Shown here: piece by piece, positions 26,352 through 37,700 of the stretch
How positions within the stretch are numbered: the stretch's first letter is position 1
Layout of the letters: each line of letters begins with the position of its first letter
The notes under the pieces: model-generated
Database searches by the model: none
Told to the model about the DNA's origin: nothing
What the model saw: only the letters and a program-made list of their open reading frames with translations
Position numbers and translations under genes: made by a program
Source: Anaerostipes sp. MSJ-23
Lineage (GTDB): Bacteria > Bacillota > Clostridia > Lachnospirales > Lachnospiraceae
Length of the DNA stretch: 64,000 nt
Assembly (NCBI RefSeq): GCF_018918155.1
Contig: NZ_JAHLPY010000003.1
Coordinates: 62,001 to 126,000, forward strand
Direction of reading: 5' to 3'

Positions 26352-26900
26352 ATGGCTGAAGCAAATTGGTATGTTGTTCACACTTACTCAGGATATGAAA
26401 ATAAAGTAAAAGCGAATATTGAAAAAACCATTGAGAATCGTAAGCTTCAAGATGAAATTTTAGAAGTTCGCGTACCGCTGGAAGATGTGGTTGAACTGAG
26501 AAACGGTGTGAAAAAACAAGTTTCTAAGAAGATGTTCCCGGGATATGTATTGATTCATATGGTAATGAATGATGACACATGGTATGTTGTAAGAAATACA
26601 AGAGGTGTTACAGGATTTGTCGGGCCGGGATCTAAGCCGGTTCCGCTTACTCCTGCTGAGATGAAACCATTAGGAATCCAGATCAGTGAAGGAACACAGG
26701 ATGAAGCACCAAAACGTGAAAAAATCGATTTTGATGCAGAAGTCGGTGATATGATTGTTGTAACTTCTGGTGCTTGGGAAGGAACAACAAGTGCGATCAC
26801 TGCAATTAATGAACACAAGCAGACAGTTACCATTGAAGTAGAAATGTTCGGAAGAGCTACTTCTGTGGAAATTGATTTCTTAGATATTAAGAAAGCGTAA
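26352..26900 (+). CDS. nusG: Transcription termination/antitermination factor NusG
   Basis: A 182-residue factor that binds RNA polymerase and modulates pausing, termination and coupling to ribosomes. The NGN domain (WYVVHTYSGYENKVKANIE, MFPGYVLIHMVMNDDTWYVVRNTRGVTGFVG in parts) covers 1-110 and the KOW domain (GDMIVVTSGAWEGTTSAI) 125-182. RBS TAAGGAG. It is followed by a ~90-bp structured spacer before rplK. Confidence 0.97.
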   Translation: MAEANWYVVHTYSGYENKVKANIEKTIENRKLQDEILEVRVPLEDVVELRNGVKKQVSKKMFPGYVLIHMVMNDDTWYVVRNTRGVTGFVGPGSKPVPLTPAEMKPLGIQISEGTQDEAPKREKIDFDAEVGDMIVVTSGAWEGTTSAITAINEHKQTVTIEVEMFGRATSVEIDFLDIKKA

Positions 26901-26941
26901 CGAACAGACAGAAAGAAAAAGAAGATTCTGTCTTAGACAGA

Positions 26942-26968
26942 GTGGGAGGGCTATCCCGTAATTACCAC
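26942..26968 (+). promoter_or_regulatory. rplK leader hairpin
   Basis: GTGG and CCAC close an inner GGG/CCC pair: GTGGGAGGGCT, then CCCG, then ATTACCAC. A near-identical element precedes rplA at 27459. Just upstream TCTGTC-TTA-GACAGA forms a second hairpin. Candidate binding site for an autoregulatory ribosomal protein (L1 or L11); which one is not shown by the sequence. Confidence 0.55.
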
Positions 26969-26990
26969 AATAATCAGGAGGTTAACGATT

Positions 26991-27416
26991 ATGGCAAAGA
27001 AAGTAGAAGGTTATATCAAACTTCAGATTCCAGCAGGAAAGGCAACACCAGCACCACCAGTTGGACCAGCACTTGGTCAGCATGGTGTTAACATTGTACA
27101 GTTTACAAAAGAATTTAACGCAAGAACAGCAGATCAGGGAGACGTGATCATTCCTGTAGTTATTACAGTATATCAGGATAGAAGCTTTAGCTTCGTAACA
27201 AAGACTCCACCAGCTGCCGTTTTATTAAAGAAAGCATGCAAGATTCAGTCTGGATCTGGTGAACCAAACAGAGTAAAAGTAGCAAGTATTTCTAAAGAAG
27301 ATCTCCAGAAGATCGCTGAAACAAAGATGAAAGACTTAAATGCAGGATCTATCGAAGCAGCTACAAGCATGATCGCAGGAACTGCAAGAAGTATGGGAAT
27401 CACTGTAGAAGAATAG
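26991..27416 (+). CDS. rplK: 50S ribosomal protein L11
   Basis: A 141-residue protein of the ribosomal GTPase-associated centre. The N-terminal domain has [28 protein letters not shown] in part, with the conserved proline-rich helix that binds thiopeptides; the rRNA-binding C-terminal domain holds [12 protein letters not shown] and [18 protein letters not shown] precedes the ATG. rplA follows. Confidence 0.98.
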   Translation: MAKKVEGYIKLQIPAGKATPAPPVGPALGQHGVNIVQFTKEFNARTADQGDVIIPVVITVYQDRSFSFVTKTPPAAVLLKKACKIQSGSGEPNRVKVASISKEDLQKIAETKMKDLNAGSIEAATSMIAGTARSMGITVEE

Positions 27417-27458
27417 ATAGAAATCTGTTTTAGATAAGTTTAAAAAGAATCGAAAAAA

Positions 27459-27488
27459 GTGGGAGGGCTTGCTTCCCGATATTACCAC
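27459..27488 (+). promoter_or_regulatory. rplA leader hairpin
   Basis: Second copy of the GTGGGAGGGCT ... CCCG ... ATTACCAC element, overlapping the approach to the rplA RBS (AGGAGG at 27489). Folding would place the ribosome-binding site directly against the stem. Confidence 0.55.
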
Positions 27489-27503
27489 AGGAGGTATTTT
27501 AGA

Positions 27504-28196
27504 ATGAAAAAAGGAAAGAGATATGCAGAACTTGCGAAACTGGTAAATAAGTCAAACGCTTATGAAACACAGGAAGCAGTTGCATTAGTAAAAAAATTAG
27601 CAAATGCTAAATTCGATGAAACAATCGAAGCACATATCCGTCTTGGAGTTGACGGACGTCAGGCAGATCAGCAGATCCGTGGTGCAGTTGTACTGCCTCA
27701 TGGAACAGGTAAAGAAGTAAAAGTTCTCGTATTCGCAAAAGATGCAAAAGCTGAAGAAGCAAAAGCAGCAGGAGCTGAATTCGTAGGAGCTGAAGAATTA
27801 ATTCCAAAGATCCAGAAAGAAAACTGGTTTGACTTCGACGTTGTTGTAGCAACTCCTGATATGATGGGTGTTGTTGGTCGTTTAGGTCGTGACCTTGGAC
27901 CAAAAGGTTTAATGCCAAACCCTAAAGCTGGAACTGTAACAATGGACGTTGCAAATGCCATCAAAGAAATTAAAGCAGGTAAAATCGAATATAGATTAGA
28001 TAAAGCGAATATCATTCACGTACCAGTAGGAAAAGCTTCCTTTACAGAGGAACAGTTAGCGGACAACTTCCAAACGTTAATCGATGCAATCATTAAAGCA
28101 AAACCTGCTGCAGCAAAAGGTCAGTATTTCAGAAATGTAACAATTTCTGCAACAATGGGACCTGGAGTAAAAGTTGATACAACAAAATTTGCTTAA
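27504..28196 (+). CDS. rplA: 50S ribosomal protein L1
   Basis: A 230-residue protein of the L1 stalk. [16 protein letters not shown], the hinge sequence [20 protein letters not shown] (in part) and [12 protein letters not shown] are diagnostic. ATG 27504 follows AGGAGG by 9 bp; an upstream in-frame GTG at 27459 lies within the leader hairpin and is rejected. L1 commonly represses its own operon by binding the leader, which fits the paired hairpins here. A terminator ends the unit. Confidence 0.98.
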   Translation: MKKGKRYAELAKLVNKSNAYETQEAVALVKKLANAKFDETIEAHIRLGVDGRQADQQIRGAVVLPHGTGKEVKVLVFAKDAKAEEAKAAGAEFVGAEELIPKIQKENWFDFDVVVATPDMMGVVGRLGRDLGPKGLMPNPKAGTVTMDVANAIKEIKAGKIEYRLDKANIIHVPVGKASFTEEQLADNFQTLIDAIIKAKPAAAKGQYFRNVTISATMGPGVKVDTTKFA

Positions 28197-28212
28197 TTAT
28201 TAACTGACATAA

Positions 28213-28241
28213 AATCCTTCCACAGATTTTGTGGAAGGATT
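28213..28241 (+). terminator. Terminator after rplA
   Basis: A 12-bp perfect stem AATCCTTCCACA / TGTGGAAGGATT with loop GATTT; the T-run is short (TTCTTT). Confidence 0.75.
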
Positions 28242-28254
28242 CTTTAAAAAGTAT

Positions 28255-28283
28255 TTGACAAATACAAGATAATATGGTATCTT
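28255..28283 (+). promoter_or_regulatory. rplJL promoter
   Basis: TTGACA, a 17-bp spacer and extended -10 TGG-TATCTT, leading into the L10 leader. Confidence 0.8.
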
Positions 28284-28289
28284 GTTAAG

Positions 28290-28408
28290 GTATTACTGCC
28301 GAAGACAGCAGGTGCCGCAAGGCGTAACGTAAGAACTACCTGCCGAGGAGAATCATTAGTAATGTGCTAATTATGCCCTTTGTCTTTGGAGACAAGAGGG
28401 CTTTCTTT
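28290..28408 (+). promoter_or_regulatory. Ribosomal protein L10 leader with attenuator
   Basis: The leader contains CTGCCGAAGACAGCAGG, a stem GCAGGT (28308-28313) / ACCTGC (28338-28343) around the purine-rich CGTAACGTAAGAACT, and then a terminator-like hairpin GCCCT ... AGGGC (28375-28401) with TTTCTTT. This is the classical L10 leader, where the L10-(L7/L12) complex binds and lowers rplJL expression. Confidence 0.9.
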
Positions 28409-28455
28409 ATATGTGAGGCGGTACACAAAATAAATCAAGGAGGTGCACCATTTCA

Positions 28456-28974
28456 ATGGCAAAAGTTGAATTAAAACAACCAATTGTAGAAGAAATCAAA
28501 GGATTACTTGAAGATGCTCAGTCAGCAGTGCTTGTTTCTTACCGTGGAATTACTGTAGAAGAAGATACAGCTATGCGTAAGGAATTAAGAGAAGCAGGTG
28601 TTGATTATAAAGTATACAAGAACACTATGATTCGTTTTGCAGTGAAAGATACAGAATTTGAATCTTTAACAGATGATTTAACTGGACCAACAGCAATTGC
28701 TATTTCTAAGACAGATGCAACTGCTCCAGCAAGAATCATTGCAAAATATGCGAAAGACATTGAAGTACTGGAAATGAAATCCGGAGTTGTAGAAGGAACT
28801 TTCTATGACAAAGACGGAATCCAGGTTATCGCAAGCGTTCCATCAAGAGACGAATTACTTGCAAAATTCCTTGGAAGCATCCAGTCTCCAATTACAAACT
28901 TTGCTCGTGTTATTAAACAGATCGCTGATAAAGACGGAGCAGGGGAAGCAGCTGAAGAAACAGCAGCTGAATAA
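28456..28974 (+). CDS. rplJ: 50S ribosomal protein L10
   Basis: A 172-residue protein forming the base of the L7/L12 stalk. The rRNA-binding N-terminal domain (KQPIVEEIKGLLEDAQSAV in part, VSYRGITVEEDTAMRKELREA in part, YKVYKNTMIRFA) and the C-terminal helix that binds L7/L12 dimers are present. RBS AGGAGGTG at 28438. It lies behind its own autoregulatory leader and 70 bp ahead of rplL. Confidence 0.98.
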   Translation: MAKVELKQPIVEEIKGLLEDAQSAVLVSYRGITVEEDTAMRKELREAGVDYKVYKNTMIRFAVKDTEFESLTDDLTGPTAIAISKTDATAPARIIAKYAKDIEVLEMKSGVVEGTFYDKDGIQVIASVPSRDELLAKFLGSIQSPITNFARVIKQIADKDGAGEAAEETAAE

Positions 28975-29044
28975 TTCTTATCTCAGACAATGTCTGGAAT
29001 AACATTAAGAAAAAAGAAGTATTATTTATAGGAGGAAAATCATA

Positions 29045-29407
29045 ATGACAACTCAGGAAATTATTGAAGTTATCAAAGGTTTATCAGTTTTAGAATTAAA
29101 TGAATTAGTAAAAGCTTGTGAAGAAGAATTCGGTGTATCTGCAGCAGCAGGTGTTGTAGTAGCAGCAGCTGGAGCTGAAGGTGGAGCTGAAGAAAAAGAC
29201 GAATTTGATGTAGAATTAACAGAAGTAGGATCTGCTAAAGTTAAAGTTATCAAAGTTGTTCGTGAAGTAACTGGATTAGGATTAAAAGAAGCTAAAGAAT
29301 TAGTTGATGGAGCTCCTAAAGTAGTTAAAGAAGGTGCATCTAAAGCAGAAGCTGAAGAAATCAAAACTAAACTGGAAGAACAGGGAGCTAAAGTTACTCT
29401 TAAATAA
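29045..29407 (+). CDS. rplL: 50S ribosomal protein L7/L12
   Basis: A 120-residue stalk protein. The N-terminal dimerisation helices ([20 protein letters not shown] in part), the Ala/Gly-rich hinge ([18 protein letters not shown]) and the factor-binding C-terminal domain ([20 protein letters not shown] in part) are complete. RBS AGGAGG. A strong terminator follows, so rplJL is separated from rpoB, unlike most bacteria. Confidence 0.98.
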   Translation: MTTQEIIEVIKGLSVLELNELVKACEEEFGVSAAAGVVVAAAGAEGGAEEKDEFDVELTEVGSAKVKVIKVVREVTGLGLKEAKELVDGAPKVVKEGASKAEAEEIKTKLEEQGAKVTLK

Positions 29408-29443
29408 TTTAAGATGTAAGGTTCAGTGTTTGAAAAGTCAGAA

Positions 29444-29477
29444 AAGCTATACTCATTTTATGAGTGTAGCTTTTTTT
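29444..29477 (+). terminator. Terminator after rplL
   Basis: A 13-bp stem AAGCTATACTCAT / ATGAGTGTAGCTT (one G-U) with loop TTT and a run of T. Confidence 0.9.
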
Positions 29478-29519
29478 ATGTAAAAGAGGATGTGAATCTT
29501 ATCTAGAGAGCCTCCTGCA

Positions 29520-29548
29520 TTGACAGAGAGAATGTAAAAAAATATAAT
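29520..29548 (+). promoter_or_regulatory. Perfect consensus promoter of the dehydrogenase gene
   Basis: TTGACA, exactly 17 bp, TATAAT; transcription would start about 37 bp before the ATG. Confidence 0.85.
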
Positions 29549-29591
29549 AAAAGATAGAAAACAGAATGACAAAAAAGAAAGGAAGACTGTT

Positions 29592-30539
29592 ATGAAATTA
29601 GTTATTATTGAGCCACTTGGCGTGGATGAAAATCTGTTGATGGATATTGCCCAAAAGGCAGTTGGAGATTCTCTGGAAATTGTAGCTTATCCTACAAAAG
29701 TGACAGATACAGAAACTCTAATTGAAAGAGGAAAAGATGCAGATATCATTATGGTTGCAAATCTTCCATTAAATGCAGATGTAATTAACGGATGTAAGAA
29801 TCTGAAACTTCTGGCAGTTGCGTTTACAGGAATCGATCACATTGCAATGGATGCATGTAAGGCTCGTGGTATTACTGTATGTAACTGTGCTGGATATTCG
29901 ACAGCAGCCGTTGCAGACCTTGTATTTGGTCTCCTGATTTCTCTATATCGAAACATTATTCCGTGCAACCAGGTAGTCAGAGAAGAAGGAACAAAGGATG
30001 GTCTGGTTGGATTTGAATTAGAAGGAAAGAAATTTGGCGTTGTGGGAACAGGAGCAATCGGAACAAGAGTTGCCAATATTGCAAAAGCTTTTGGATGTGA
30101 AGTATATGCATATTCAAGAACAAAGAAAGATCTGGACGGAGTTACATATGTAACACTTGATGAGTTAATGTCTTCCTGTGATGTTATTTCTTTGCATGTA
30201 CCTTTAAATGATAGTACAAAGGGATTGATTAATGCAGATAACATCGCAAAAATGAAAGAAAGCGCAGTTCTGATTAATACGGCAAGAGGTCCGGTTGTAG
30301 ATAGTCAGGCATTGGCAGATGCATTAAATGAAGGAAAGATTGCAGGAGCTGCCGTAGATGTATTTGAAAATGAACCACCAGTTGCAAAAGATCATCCATT
30401 GCTTCAGGCTAAAAACCTAATTGCAACACCTCATGTTGCGTTTGCTACAAAAGAGGCATTGATCAAACGTGCGATTATTAATTTTGACAATGTGAAATAT
30501 TGGATGGAAGGAAATCCAATTAACGTTATGAATGATTAA
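29592..30539 (+). CDS. D-2-hydroxyacid dehydrogenase (phosphoglycerate-dehydrogenase-like)
   Basis: A 315-residue NAD-dependent dehydrogenase. The Rossmann motif GVVGTGAIGTRVA sits near 150, and the catalytic triad appears as Arg in NTARGPVVD, Glu in FENEPP and His in ATPHVAFAT. The N-terminal catalytic domain and the VAFTGIDHIAMDAC signature are typical of the SerA/hydroxypyruvate reductase/D-lactate dehydrogenase superfamily; there is no ACT domain, so serine synthesis is not proven. It stands alone between rplL and rpoB with its own consensus promoter and terminator, an unusual insertion into this conserved gene order. Confidence 0.9.
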   Translation: MKLVIIEPLGVDENLLMDIAQKAVGDSLEIVAYPTKVTDTETLIERGKDADIIMVANLPLNADVINGCKNLKLLAVAFTGIDHIAMDACKARGITVCNCAGYSTAAVADLVFGLLISLYRNIIPCNQVVREEGTKDGLVGFELEGKKFGVVGTGAIGTRVANIAKAFGCEVYAYSRTKKDLDGVTYVTLDELMSSCDVISLHVPLNDSTKGLINADNIAKMKESAVLINTARGPVVDSQALADALNEGKIAGAAVDVFENEPPVAKDHPLLQAKNLIATPHVAFATKEALIKRAIINFDNVKYWMEGNPINVMND

Positions 30540-30600
30540 GCATAAGCTATCTTTGGTATCGAGTGGTAGCAATTGGGCATTTAGGGAAATAAAAAGCATA

Positions 30601-30633
30601 AAAAGGACTATTGTATAAAGCAATAGTTCTTTT
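30601..30633 (+). terminator. Terminator after the dehydrogenase gene
   Basis: AAAAGGACTATTG / CAATAGTTCTTTT with a 7-nt loop and T-run. Confidence 0.88.
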
Positions 30634-30654
30634 TAAATGCATGGAAATACTGAA

Positions 30655-30736
30655 AAATCGTGTGAAGCACGATTTGGACAAAATGTCAAGACAAAGATAA
30701 AAAAATGTTGACATCTGAAATTCTATGTGGTAGTAT
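30655..30736 (+). promoter_or_regulatory. rpoBC promoter region
   Basis: TTGACA (30708-30713), a 17-bp spacer and TAGTAT (30731-30736). Just upstream is a perfect 8-bp stem AAATCGTG / CACGATTT (30655-30675) with no T-run, a possible protein site. The transcript would have a ~140-nt leader with a second stem (AGAAAAGT / ACTTTTCT near 30801-30833) before rpoB; no terminator-like T-run follows it. Confidence 0.7.
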
Positions 30737-30882
30737 AAGAAAATGCTTTATTGTGGGTTTGTCTGCCCATAGTCTAGAAATTTTTTAGTTTTTAAATCAT
30801 AGAAAAGTCCTTTTATTTTTAAGAACTTTTCTATAATCGTAGTATATAAACCAGGTTTAGATCAAGAGGTGAAAAAACGTCC

Positions 30883-33800
30883 ATGGAAAAGAACAGAATA
30901 CAGCCAATAAAATCAGGTACCGGGATGCGAATCAGCTATGCCAGGCAGGATGATGTCCTTGAAGTGCCTAACCTGATCGAAATTCAGAAAGATTCCTACA
31001 ATTGGTTTTTAGAGGAAGGCTTAGCAGAAGTCTTTGAAGATATTTCCCCGATTGAGGATTACAGTGATCAGTTGAGCTTGGATTTCGTTGATTATCAGCT
31101 GTGCAGGGATGATATTAAATATTCTATAGAAGAATGCAAAGAAAGAGATGCAACTTATGCGGCGCCATTGAAGGTGAAAGTAAGGCTTCGCAATAAGGAA
31201 ACCGATGAAATTAAGCAGCATGATATTTTTATGGGCGATCTTCCTTTGATGACAGAAACTGGTACTTTCATTATTAATGGAGCAGAACGTGTTATTGTCA
31301 GCCAGTTGGTTCGTTCCCCTGGCATTTATTATGGAATCGCTCATGATAAAATTGGTAAGAAATTATATTCCGCAACAGTCATTCCTAACAGAGGAGCATG
31401 GCTTGAATATGAAACTGACTCCAATGATGTATTTAACGTACGTGTTGACAGAACGAGAAAAGTTCCGATCACTGTATTAATTCGTGCACTGGGAATTGGA
31501 ACCAATGCAGAAATTAAAGAATTATTTGGTGAAGAACCAAAGATTCTTGCAAGTATTGAAAAAGATCCATCCGACAATTATGAAGATGGTCTTCTTGAAT
31601 TATATAAGAAAATCCGTCCAGGTGAGCCTTTATCTGTAGATAGTGCTCAGAGCCTTGTAAACAGTATGTTCTTCGATCCTAGAAGATATGATCTTGCAAA
31701 GGTAGGACGTTACAAATTTAATAAAAAACTTGCTCTTAAAAATCGTATTGCAGGTTTTATGCTGGCAGAAGATGTTGTAGATCCTACAACAGGTGAGATT
31801 CTTGCTGAAGCCGGAACTGTTGTTGATATGGAACTGGCTGATAAAATTCAGAATGCAGCAGTTGCAAGCGTTCTGATTCAGACAGAAAATGGAAATACAA
31901 AAGTATTATCCAATATGACAGTGAACCTTGCAGAATATGTAGACTTTGATCCAGAAGAAATTGGAGTACATGAACATGTCTTCTATCCAGTTCTTGAAAA
32001 AATTCTGGAAGAAGGATATGAAGGAGAAGAGTTAAAGAAAGCACTTAAGAGAAGTATCCACGAACTGATTCCAAAGCATATTACAAAAGAAGATATTATG
32101 GCTTCTATCAACTATAATATCCATCTGGAATATGGAATTGGAAATGACGACGATATCGACCACTTAGGAAACCGTCGTATTCGTGCTGTTGGCGAATTGC
32201 TTCAGAATCAGTACCGTATTGGTTTATCAAGACTGGAAAGAGTTGTGCGTGAAAGAATGACAACACAGGATATTGAATCTATTACACCACAGTCTTTGAT
32301 TAATATCAAACCGGTAACTGCAGCGGTTAAGGAATTCTTCGGAAGTTCTCAGTTATCACAGTTCATGGATCACAATAACCCATTATCAGAGTTGACACAT
32401 AAGAGACGTCTGTCTGCATTAGGACCAGGTGGATTATCCCGTGACCGTGCTGGATTCGAAGTCCGTGACGTACATTATTCTCATTATGGAAGAATGTGCC
32501 CAATCGAGACACCTGAAGGTCCGAACATTGGTCTGATCAACTCATTGGCAACTTATGCAAGAATCAATGAATATGGATTTATTGAAGCTCCATATCGTGT
32601 ATTAGATAAAACAGATCCTGAAAATCCAGTTGTAACAGATAATGTTGTTTATCTGACAGCGGATGAGGAAGATAATTATGTCGTAGCTCAGGCGAATGAA
32701 CCTCTGGATGAAGAAGGTCATTTCATCCATGCGCATGTATCTGGTCGTCGTCGTGAAGAAACATCTGAATTTGATAAATCTAATCTGGATTTAATGGACG
32801 TATCTCCAAAGATGGTATTCTCTGTAGCTACATCCATGATTCCTTTCCTGGAAAACGATGATGCGAACCGTGCGCTGATGGGATCCAACATGCAGCGTCA
32901 GGCAGTGCCTCTTCTTTCTACAGAAGCACCGGTTGTCGGAACAGGTATGGAAGCAAAAGCAGCTTATGATTCCGGAGTATGTATTACAGCAAAAAATTCT
33001 GGTGTTGTAGAAAAATCAACAAGTACAAAGATCGTTGTAAAAAATGACAACGGTGGACGTGATGAATATCATGTTATTAAGTTTGCACGAAGCAATCAGG
33101 GTAACTGTATGAATCAGAGACCAATCGTATTCGTAGGTGACAGAGTAGAAAAAGGTGATATTCTTGCAGATGGTGCTTCTACATCTCATGGTGAAATGGC
33201 CCTTGGAAAGAATCCGCTGATTGGATTTATGACATGGGAAGGTTATAACTATGAAGATGCGGTACTGTTAAGTGAACGTCTTGTACAGGAAGATGTTTAT
33301 ACTTCTGTTCATATCGAAGAATATGAGGCAGAAGCAAGAGATACAAAATTAGGACAGGAAGAAATCACAAGAGATCTTGCAGGTCTTAGTGAAGATGCAT
33401 TAAAAGATCTTGATGATAACGGAATTATCCGTATTGGAGCTGAAGTTCGTGCAGGGGATATCCTTGTAGGAAAGGTTACTCCAAAAGGAGAAACGGAACT
33501 GACAGCAGAAGAAAGACTTCTTCGTGCAATCTTTGGTGAAAAAGCAAGAGAAGTTCGTGATACTTCTTTAAGAGTTCCTCATGGAGCTTATGGTGTCGTT
33601 ATGGACACAAAAATCTTTACAAGAGAAAATGGAGATGAACTTCCTCCAGGAGTAAATAAAACTGTTCGTGTTTATATTGCTCAGAAGAGAAAAATTTCCG
33701 TTGGTGATAAGATGGCCGGTCGTCATGGTAACAAGGGTGTAATTTCCCGTATCTTACCTGTAGAGGATATGCCATATCTGCCAAATGGACGTCCACTGGA

Positions 33801-34680
33801 TATTGTTTTAAATCCATTGGGTGTGCCTTCCCGAATGAATATCGGACAGGTGCTGGAAATCCATTTGTCACTGGCAGCAAAGGTACTGGGATTCAATGTT
33901 GCAACACCTGTATTTAATGGTGCAGACGAAAATGATATTGCAGATACATTAAGAATGGCCAATGATTATGCAAATACTTCATGGGAAGAATTTGATGCAA
34001 AATGGCGTGACAAAGTCAATGACGATGTCATGGAATATTTATATGAAAACAGAGATCACAGAAAAGAATGGGAAGGTGTGCCGATCGATGCGACTGGTAA
34101 GGTACAGTTAAGAGACGGACGTACAGGAGAAGAATTCCACAATCCTGTTACTATCGGATTCATGCATTATCTGAAACTGCATCATTTGGTAGATGATAAG
34201 ATCCATGCCCGTTCTACAGGTCCATATTCTCTCGTAACACAGCAGCCATTAGGTGGTAAAGCACAGTTTGGTGGACAGCGTTTTGGAGAAATGGAAGTAT
34301 GGGCACTGGAAGCGTATGGTGCATCTTACACACTGCAGGAAATTCTGACAGTAAAATCCGATGATGTTGTTGGACGTGTAAAAACATACGAAGCGATCAT
34401 CAAAGGGGATAACATCCCTGAACCAGGTATTCCGGAATCCTTCAAGGTATTATTAAAAGAATTCCAGTCCCTGGCATTAGATGTAAAAGTATTAGATGAA
34501 AATGCGACTGAGGTAGAGATCAAAGAAAACATCGACGGCGGAGATGTTGATCAGGATCTTGCACCAATGATCGAAGGAGATAGCGTCTTCAATAACTATG
34601 AAGAAAGCGAATCAACTCTTGGAGCATTGGGATATAAAAAGGGAGATCTCTCAGAAGGTGAAGATAATACGATCTTATAG
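30883..34680 (+). CDS. rpoB: RNA polymerase subunit beta
   Basis: A 1265-residue catalytic subunit. The rifampicin-pocket region [20 protein letters not shown] (in part) and [20 protein letters not shown] have the usual sensitive-type residues, including the Ser of [10 protein letters not shown]. Further signatures are [40 protein letters not shown] and the C-terminal [30 protein letters not shown] precedes the ATG. rpoC follows 33 bp later. Confidence 0.98.
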   Translation: MEKNRIQPIKSGTGMRISYARQDDVLEVPNLIEIQKDSYNWFLEEGLAEVFEDISPIEDYSDQLSLDFVDYQLCRDDIKYSIEECKERDATYAAPLKVKVRLRNKETDEIKQHDIFMGDLPLMTETGTFIINGAERVIVSQLVRSPGIYYGIAHDKIGKKLYSATVIPNRGAWLEYETDSNDVFNVRVDRTRKVPITVLIRALGIGTNAEIKELFGEEPKILASIEKDPSDNYEDGLLELYKKIRPGEPLSVDSAQSLVNSMFFDPRRYDLAKVGRYKFNKKLALKNRIAGFMLAEDVVDPTTGEILAEAGTVVDMELADKIQNAAVASVLIQTENGNTKVLSNMTVNLAEYVDFDPEEIGVHEHVFYPVLEKILEEGYEGEELKKALKRSIHELIPKHITKEDIMASINYNIHLEYGIGNDDDIDHLGNRRIRAVGELLQNQYRIGLSRLERVVRERMTTQDIESITPQSLINIKPVTAAVKEFFGSSQLSQFMDHNNPLSELTHKRRLSALGPGGLSRDRAGFEVRDVHYSHYGRMCPIETPEGPNIGLINSLATYARINEYGFIEAPYRVLDKTDPENPVVTDNVVYLTADEEDNYVVAQANEPLDEEGHFIHAHVSGRRREETSEFDKSNLDLMDVSPKMVFSVATSMIPFLENDDANRALMGSNMQRQAVPLLSTEAPVVGTGMEAKAAYDSGVCITAKNSGVVEKSTSTKIVVKNDNGGRDEYHVIKFARSNQGNCMNQRPIVFVGDRVEKGDILADGASTSHGEMALGKNPLIGFMTWEGYNYEDAVLLSERLVQEDVYTSVHIEEYEAEARDTKLGQEEITRDLAGLSEDALKDLDDNGIIRIGAEVRAGDILVGKVTPKGETELTAEERLLRAIFGEKAREVRDTSLRVPHGAYGVVMDTKIFTRENGDELPPGVNKTVRVYIAQKRKISVGDKMAGRHGNKGVISRILPVEDMPYLPNGRPLDIVLNPLGVPSRMNIGQVLEIHLSLAAKVLGFNVATPVFNGADENDIADTLRMANDYANTSWEEFDAKWRDKVNDDVMEYLYENRDHRKEWEGVPIDATGKVQLRDGRTGEEFHNPVTIGFMHYLKLHHLVDDKIHARSTGPYSLVTQQPLGGKAQFGGQRFGEMEVWALEAYGASYTLQEILTVKSDDVVGRVKTYEAIIKGDNIPEPGIPESFKVLLKEFQSLALDVKVLDENATEVEIKENIDGGDVDQDLAPMIEGDSVFNNYEESESTLGALGYKKGDLSEGEDNTIL

Positions 34681-34713
34681 ATAGATGTGCAAGTTTAGGA
34701 AGGAGCAGCCTTA

Positions 34714-37700
34714 ATGATAGAATCAAGCAACGAATATTCAAGCAGCAAAATTTCTTTTGATGCAATTAAAATCGGGCTTGCTTCTCCGGAAAAGATCCGT
34801 GAGTGGTCAAGAGGAGAAGTAAAAAAACCTGAGACGATTAACTATCGAACATTAAAGCCGGAAAAAGACGGACTTTTCTGTGAAAAAATCTTTGGACCAA
34901 CCAAAGACTGGGAATGCCATTGTGGAAAATACAAAAAAGTACGTTATAAAGGTGTTGTTTGTGACCGATGTGGAGTAGAGGTTACAAAAGCAAATGTCCG
35001 TCGTGAAAGAATGGGACATATTGAACTGGCAGCACCGGTTTCCCATATCTGGTATTTTAAGGGAATTCCAAGCCGTATGGGGTTAATGCTTGATATTTCG
35101 CCAAGAACACTGGAAAAGGTTTTATATTTTGCATGCTATATCGTTCTGGATGCAGGAGATACAGATCTTGCATACAAACAGGTTCTTACAGAAAAAGAAT
35201 ATCGTGAAGCGTATGAAAAATATGGTGATGAATTCCGTGTAGGAATGGGTGCGGAAGCAGTTAAAGAACTTCTGCAGGCGATCGATCTGGAAGCTGAAGC
35301 AAAATCTTTAAAAGATGAATTTAAGACAGCAACAGGTCAGAAGAGAGCAAGAATTATCAAAAGACTTGAAGTTGTAGAAGCATTCTGCAACTCTGAAAAT
35401 AAACCGGAATGGATGATCCTGGATGCAATTCCAGTCATCCCACCGGATATTCGTCCAATGGTTCAGCTGGACGGAGGTCGTTTTGCAACATCTGATTTAA
35501 ATGACCTTTACAGAAGAATCATTAACCGTAACAACCGTCTGAAAAGACTGCTGGAACTTGGAGCACCTGATATTATCGTTCGAAACGAAAAAAGAATGCT
35601 TCAGGAAGCGGTTGATGCTCTGATTGATAACGGACGTCGTGGACGCCCTGTTACAGGACCAGGAAACCGTGCATTAAAATCTTTATCTGACATGCTGAAA
35701 GGTAAACAGGGACGTTTCCGTCAGAACCTTCTTGGAAAACGTGTTGATTATTCCGGACGTTCTGTAATCGTCGTTGGACCAGAACTTAAGATTTATCAGT
35801 GTGGTCTTCCAAAAGAAATGGCAATTGAATTATTCAAGCCATTCGTAATGAAAGAATTAGTAGAAAGAAAACTTTCTCATAACATTAAATCTGCTAAGAA
35901 AATGGTAGAAAAACTGCAACCAGAAGTATGGGATGTATTAGAAGATGTTATCAAAGAACATCCAGTTATGTTAAACCGTGCACCGACACTGCATAGACTT
36001 GGTATTCAGGCATTTGAACCAATTCTTGTAGAAGGTAAAGCGATTAAGCTGCATCCACTTGTATGTACAGCTTACAATGCCGACTTCGATGGTGACCAGA
36101 TGGCTGTGCATCTTCCATTGACAGTAGAAGCACAGGCAGAATGCCGTTTCCTTCTGTTATCGCCAAATAACCTTCTGAAACCTTCGGATGGTGGACCTGT
36201 AGCCGTTCCTTCACAGGATATGGTCCTTGGTATTTATTATCTGACACTGGAAAAAGAAGGAGACAAGGGAGAAGGAAAATACTTTAAATCTGAAAATGAA
36301 GCTTACCTTGCTTATGAAAATAATGTAATTACTTTACATGCACGTATCAAAGTAAGACGTCATGGAGTAGATAAGGATGGAAACCCAATTTCACAGATCG
36401 TTGATTGTACACTCGGACGTTTACTGTTTAACGAAATTATTCTGCAGGATCTTGGATTTGTTGACAGAAGCAAACCAGAAAATGCACTTGCACTGGAGAT
36501 TGACTTCCATGTTGGTAAGAAACAGTTAAAACAGATTCTGGATAAATGTATCAATATTCATGGTGCAACAAAATCTGCAGAAGTTCTGGATGATATTAAA
36601 GCCATTGGTTATAAATATTCAACAATCGGTGCTCTGACAGTATCCATTTCCGATATGACAGTGCCACCTGAAAAACCTCAGATTCTGAATGATGCTCAGA
36701 AACAGGCTGAATTTATCACAGAACAGTATAAACGTGGTCTGATGACAGAAGAAGAACGTTATAAAGCTGTTGTTAAGACATGGTTTGATGCCGATGAAGA
36801 ACTGACAGATAAACTGATCAGTGGTTTGGATCGTTTAAATAACATCTTCATGATGGCCGATTCCGGAGCCCGTGGTTCTAATCAGCAGATCAAACAGCTT
36901 GCAGGTATGCGTGGACTGATGGCCGATACATCAGGTAGAACTATTGAATTACCAATCAAATCTAACTTCCGTGAAGGTCTTGATGTACTGGAATACTTCA
37001 TTTCAGCGCATGGAGCTCGTAAAGGTCTGTCCGATACAGCGCTTCGTACAGCCGATTCTGGATACTTAACACGTCGTCTTGTTGATGTATCGCAAGATTT
37101 GATTGTTCGTGAACAGGATTGTAGCCATGGTGGAGAAATTCCTGGAATGTATGTAGAAGCATTTATGGATGGTCAGGAAGTTATCGAAAGTCTGGAAGAA
37201 CGTATCACAGGAAGATATGCAGCAGAAGAGATCAAAGATCCTGAAACAGGCGAAGTACTTGTAAAAGAAAATCATATGATCACACCGAAACGTGCAAAAG
37301 CTGTTGTTGGTGCAGGATATACAAAAGTTAAGATTCGTACAATGTTAACATGTAAATCTCCAATGGGAGCTTGTGCAAAATGTTACGGATCTAACATGGC
37401 AACTGGTCAGGGAGTACAGGTTGGAGAAGCAGTCGGAATCATCGCAGCACAGTCTATCGGTGAACCTGGTACACAGCTTACAATGCGTACCTTCCATGCC
37501 GGTGGTGTAGCCGGTGATGATATCACACAGGGTCTTCCTCGTGTCGAAGAGCTATTTGAAGCACGTAAGCCAAAAGGTCTTGCAATTATCGCAGAATTTG
37601 GCGGAGAAGTGCAGATCAAAGATACAAAGAAAAAACGTGAAGTTGTCATTACAAACAGAGAAACAGGAGATGTGAAGACTTATCTGATCCCTTACGGATC

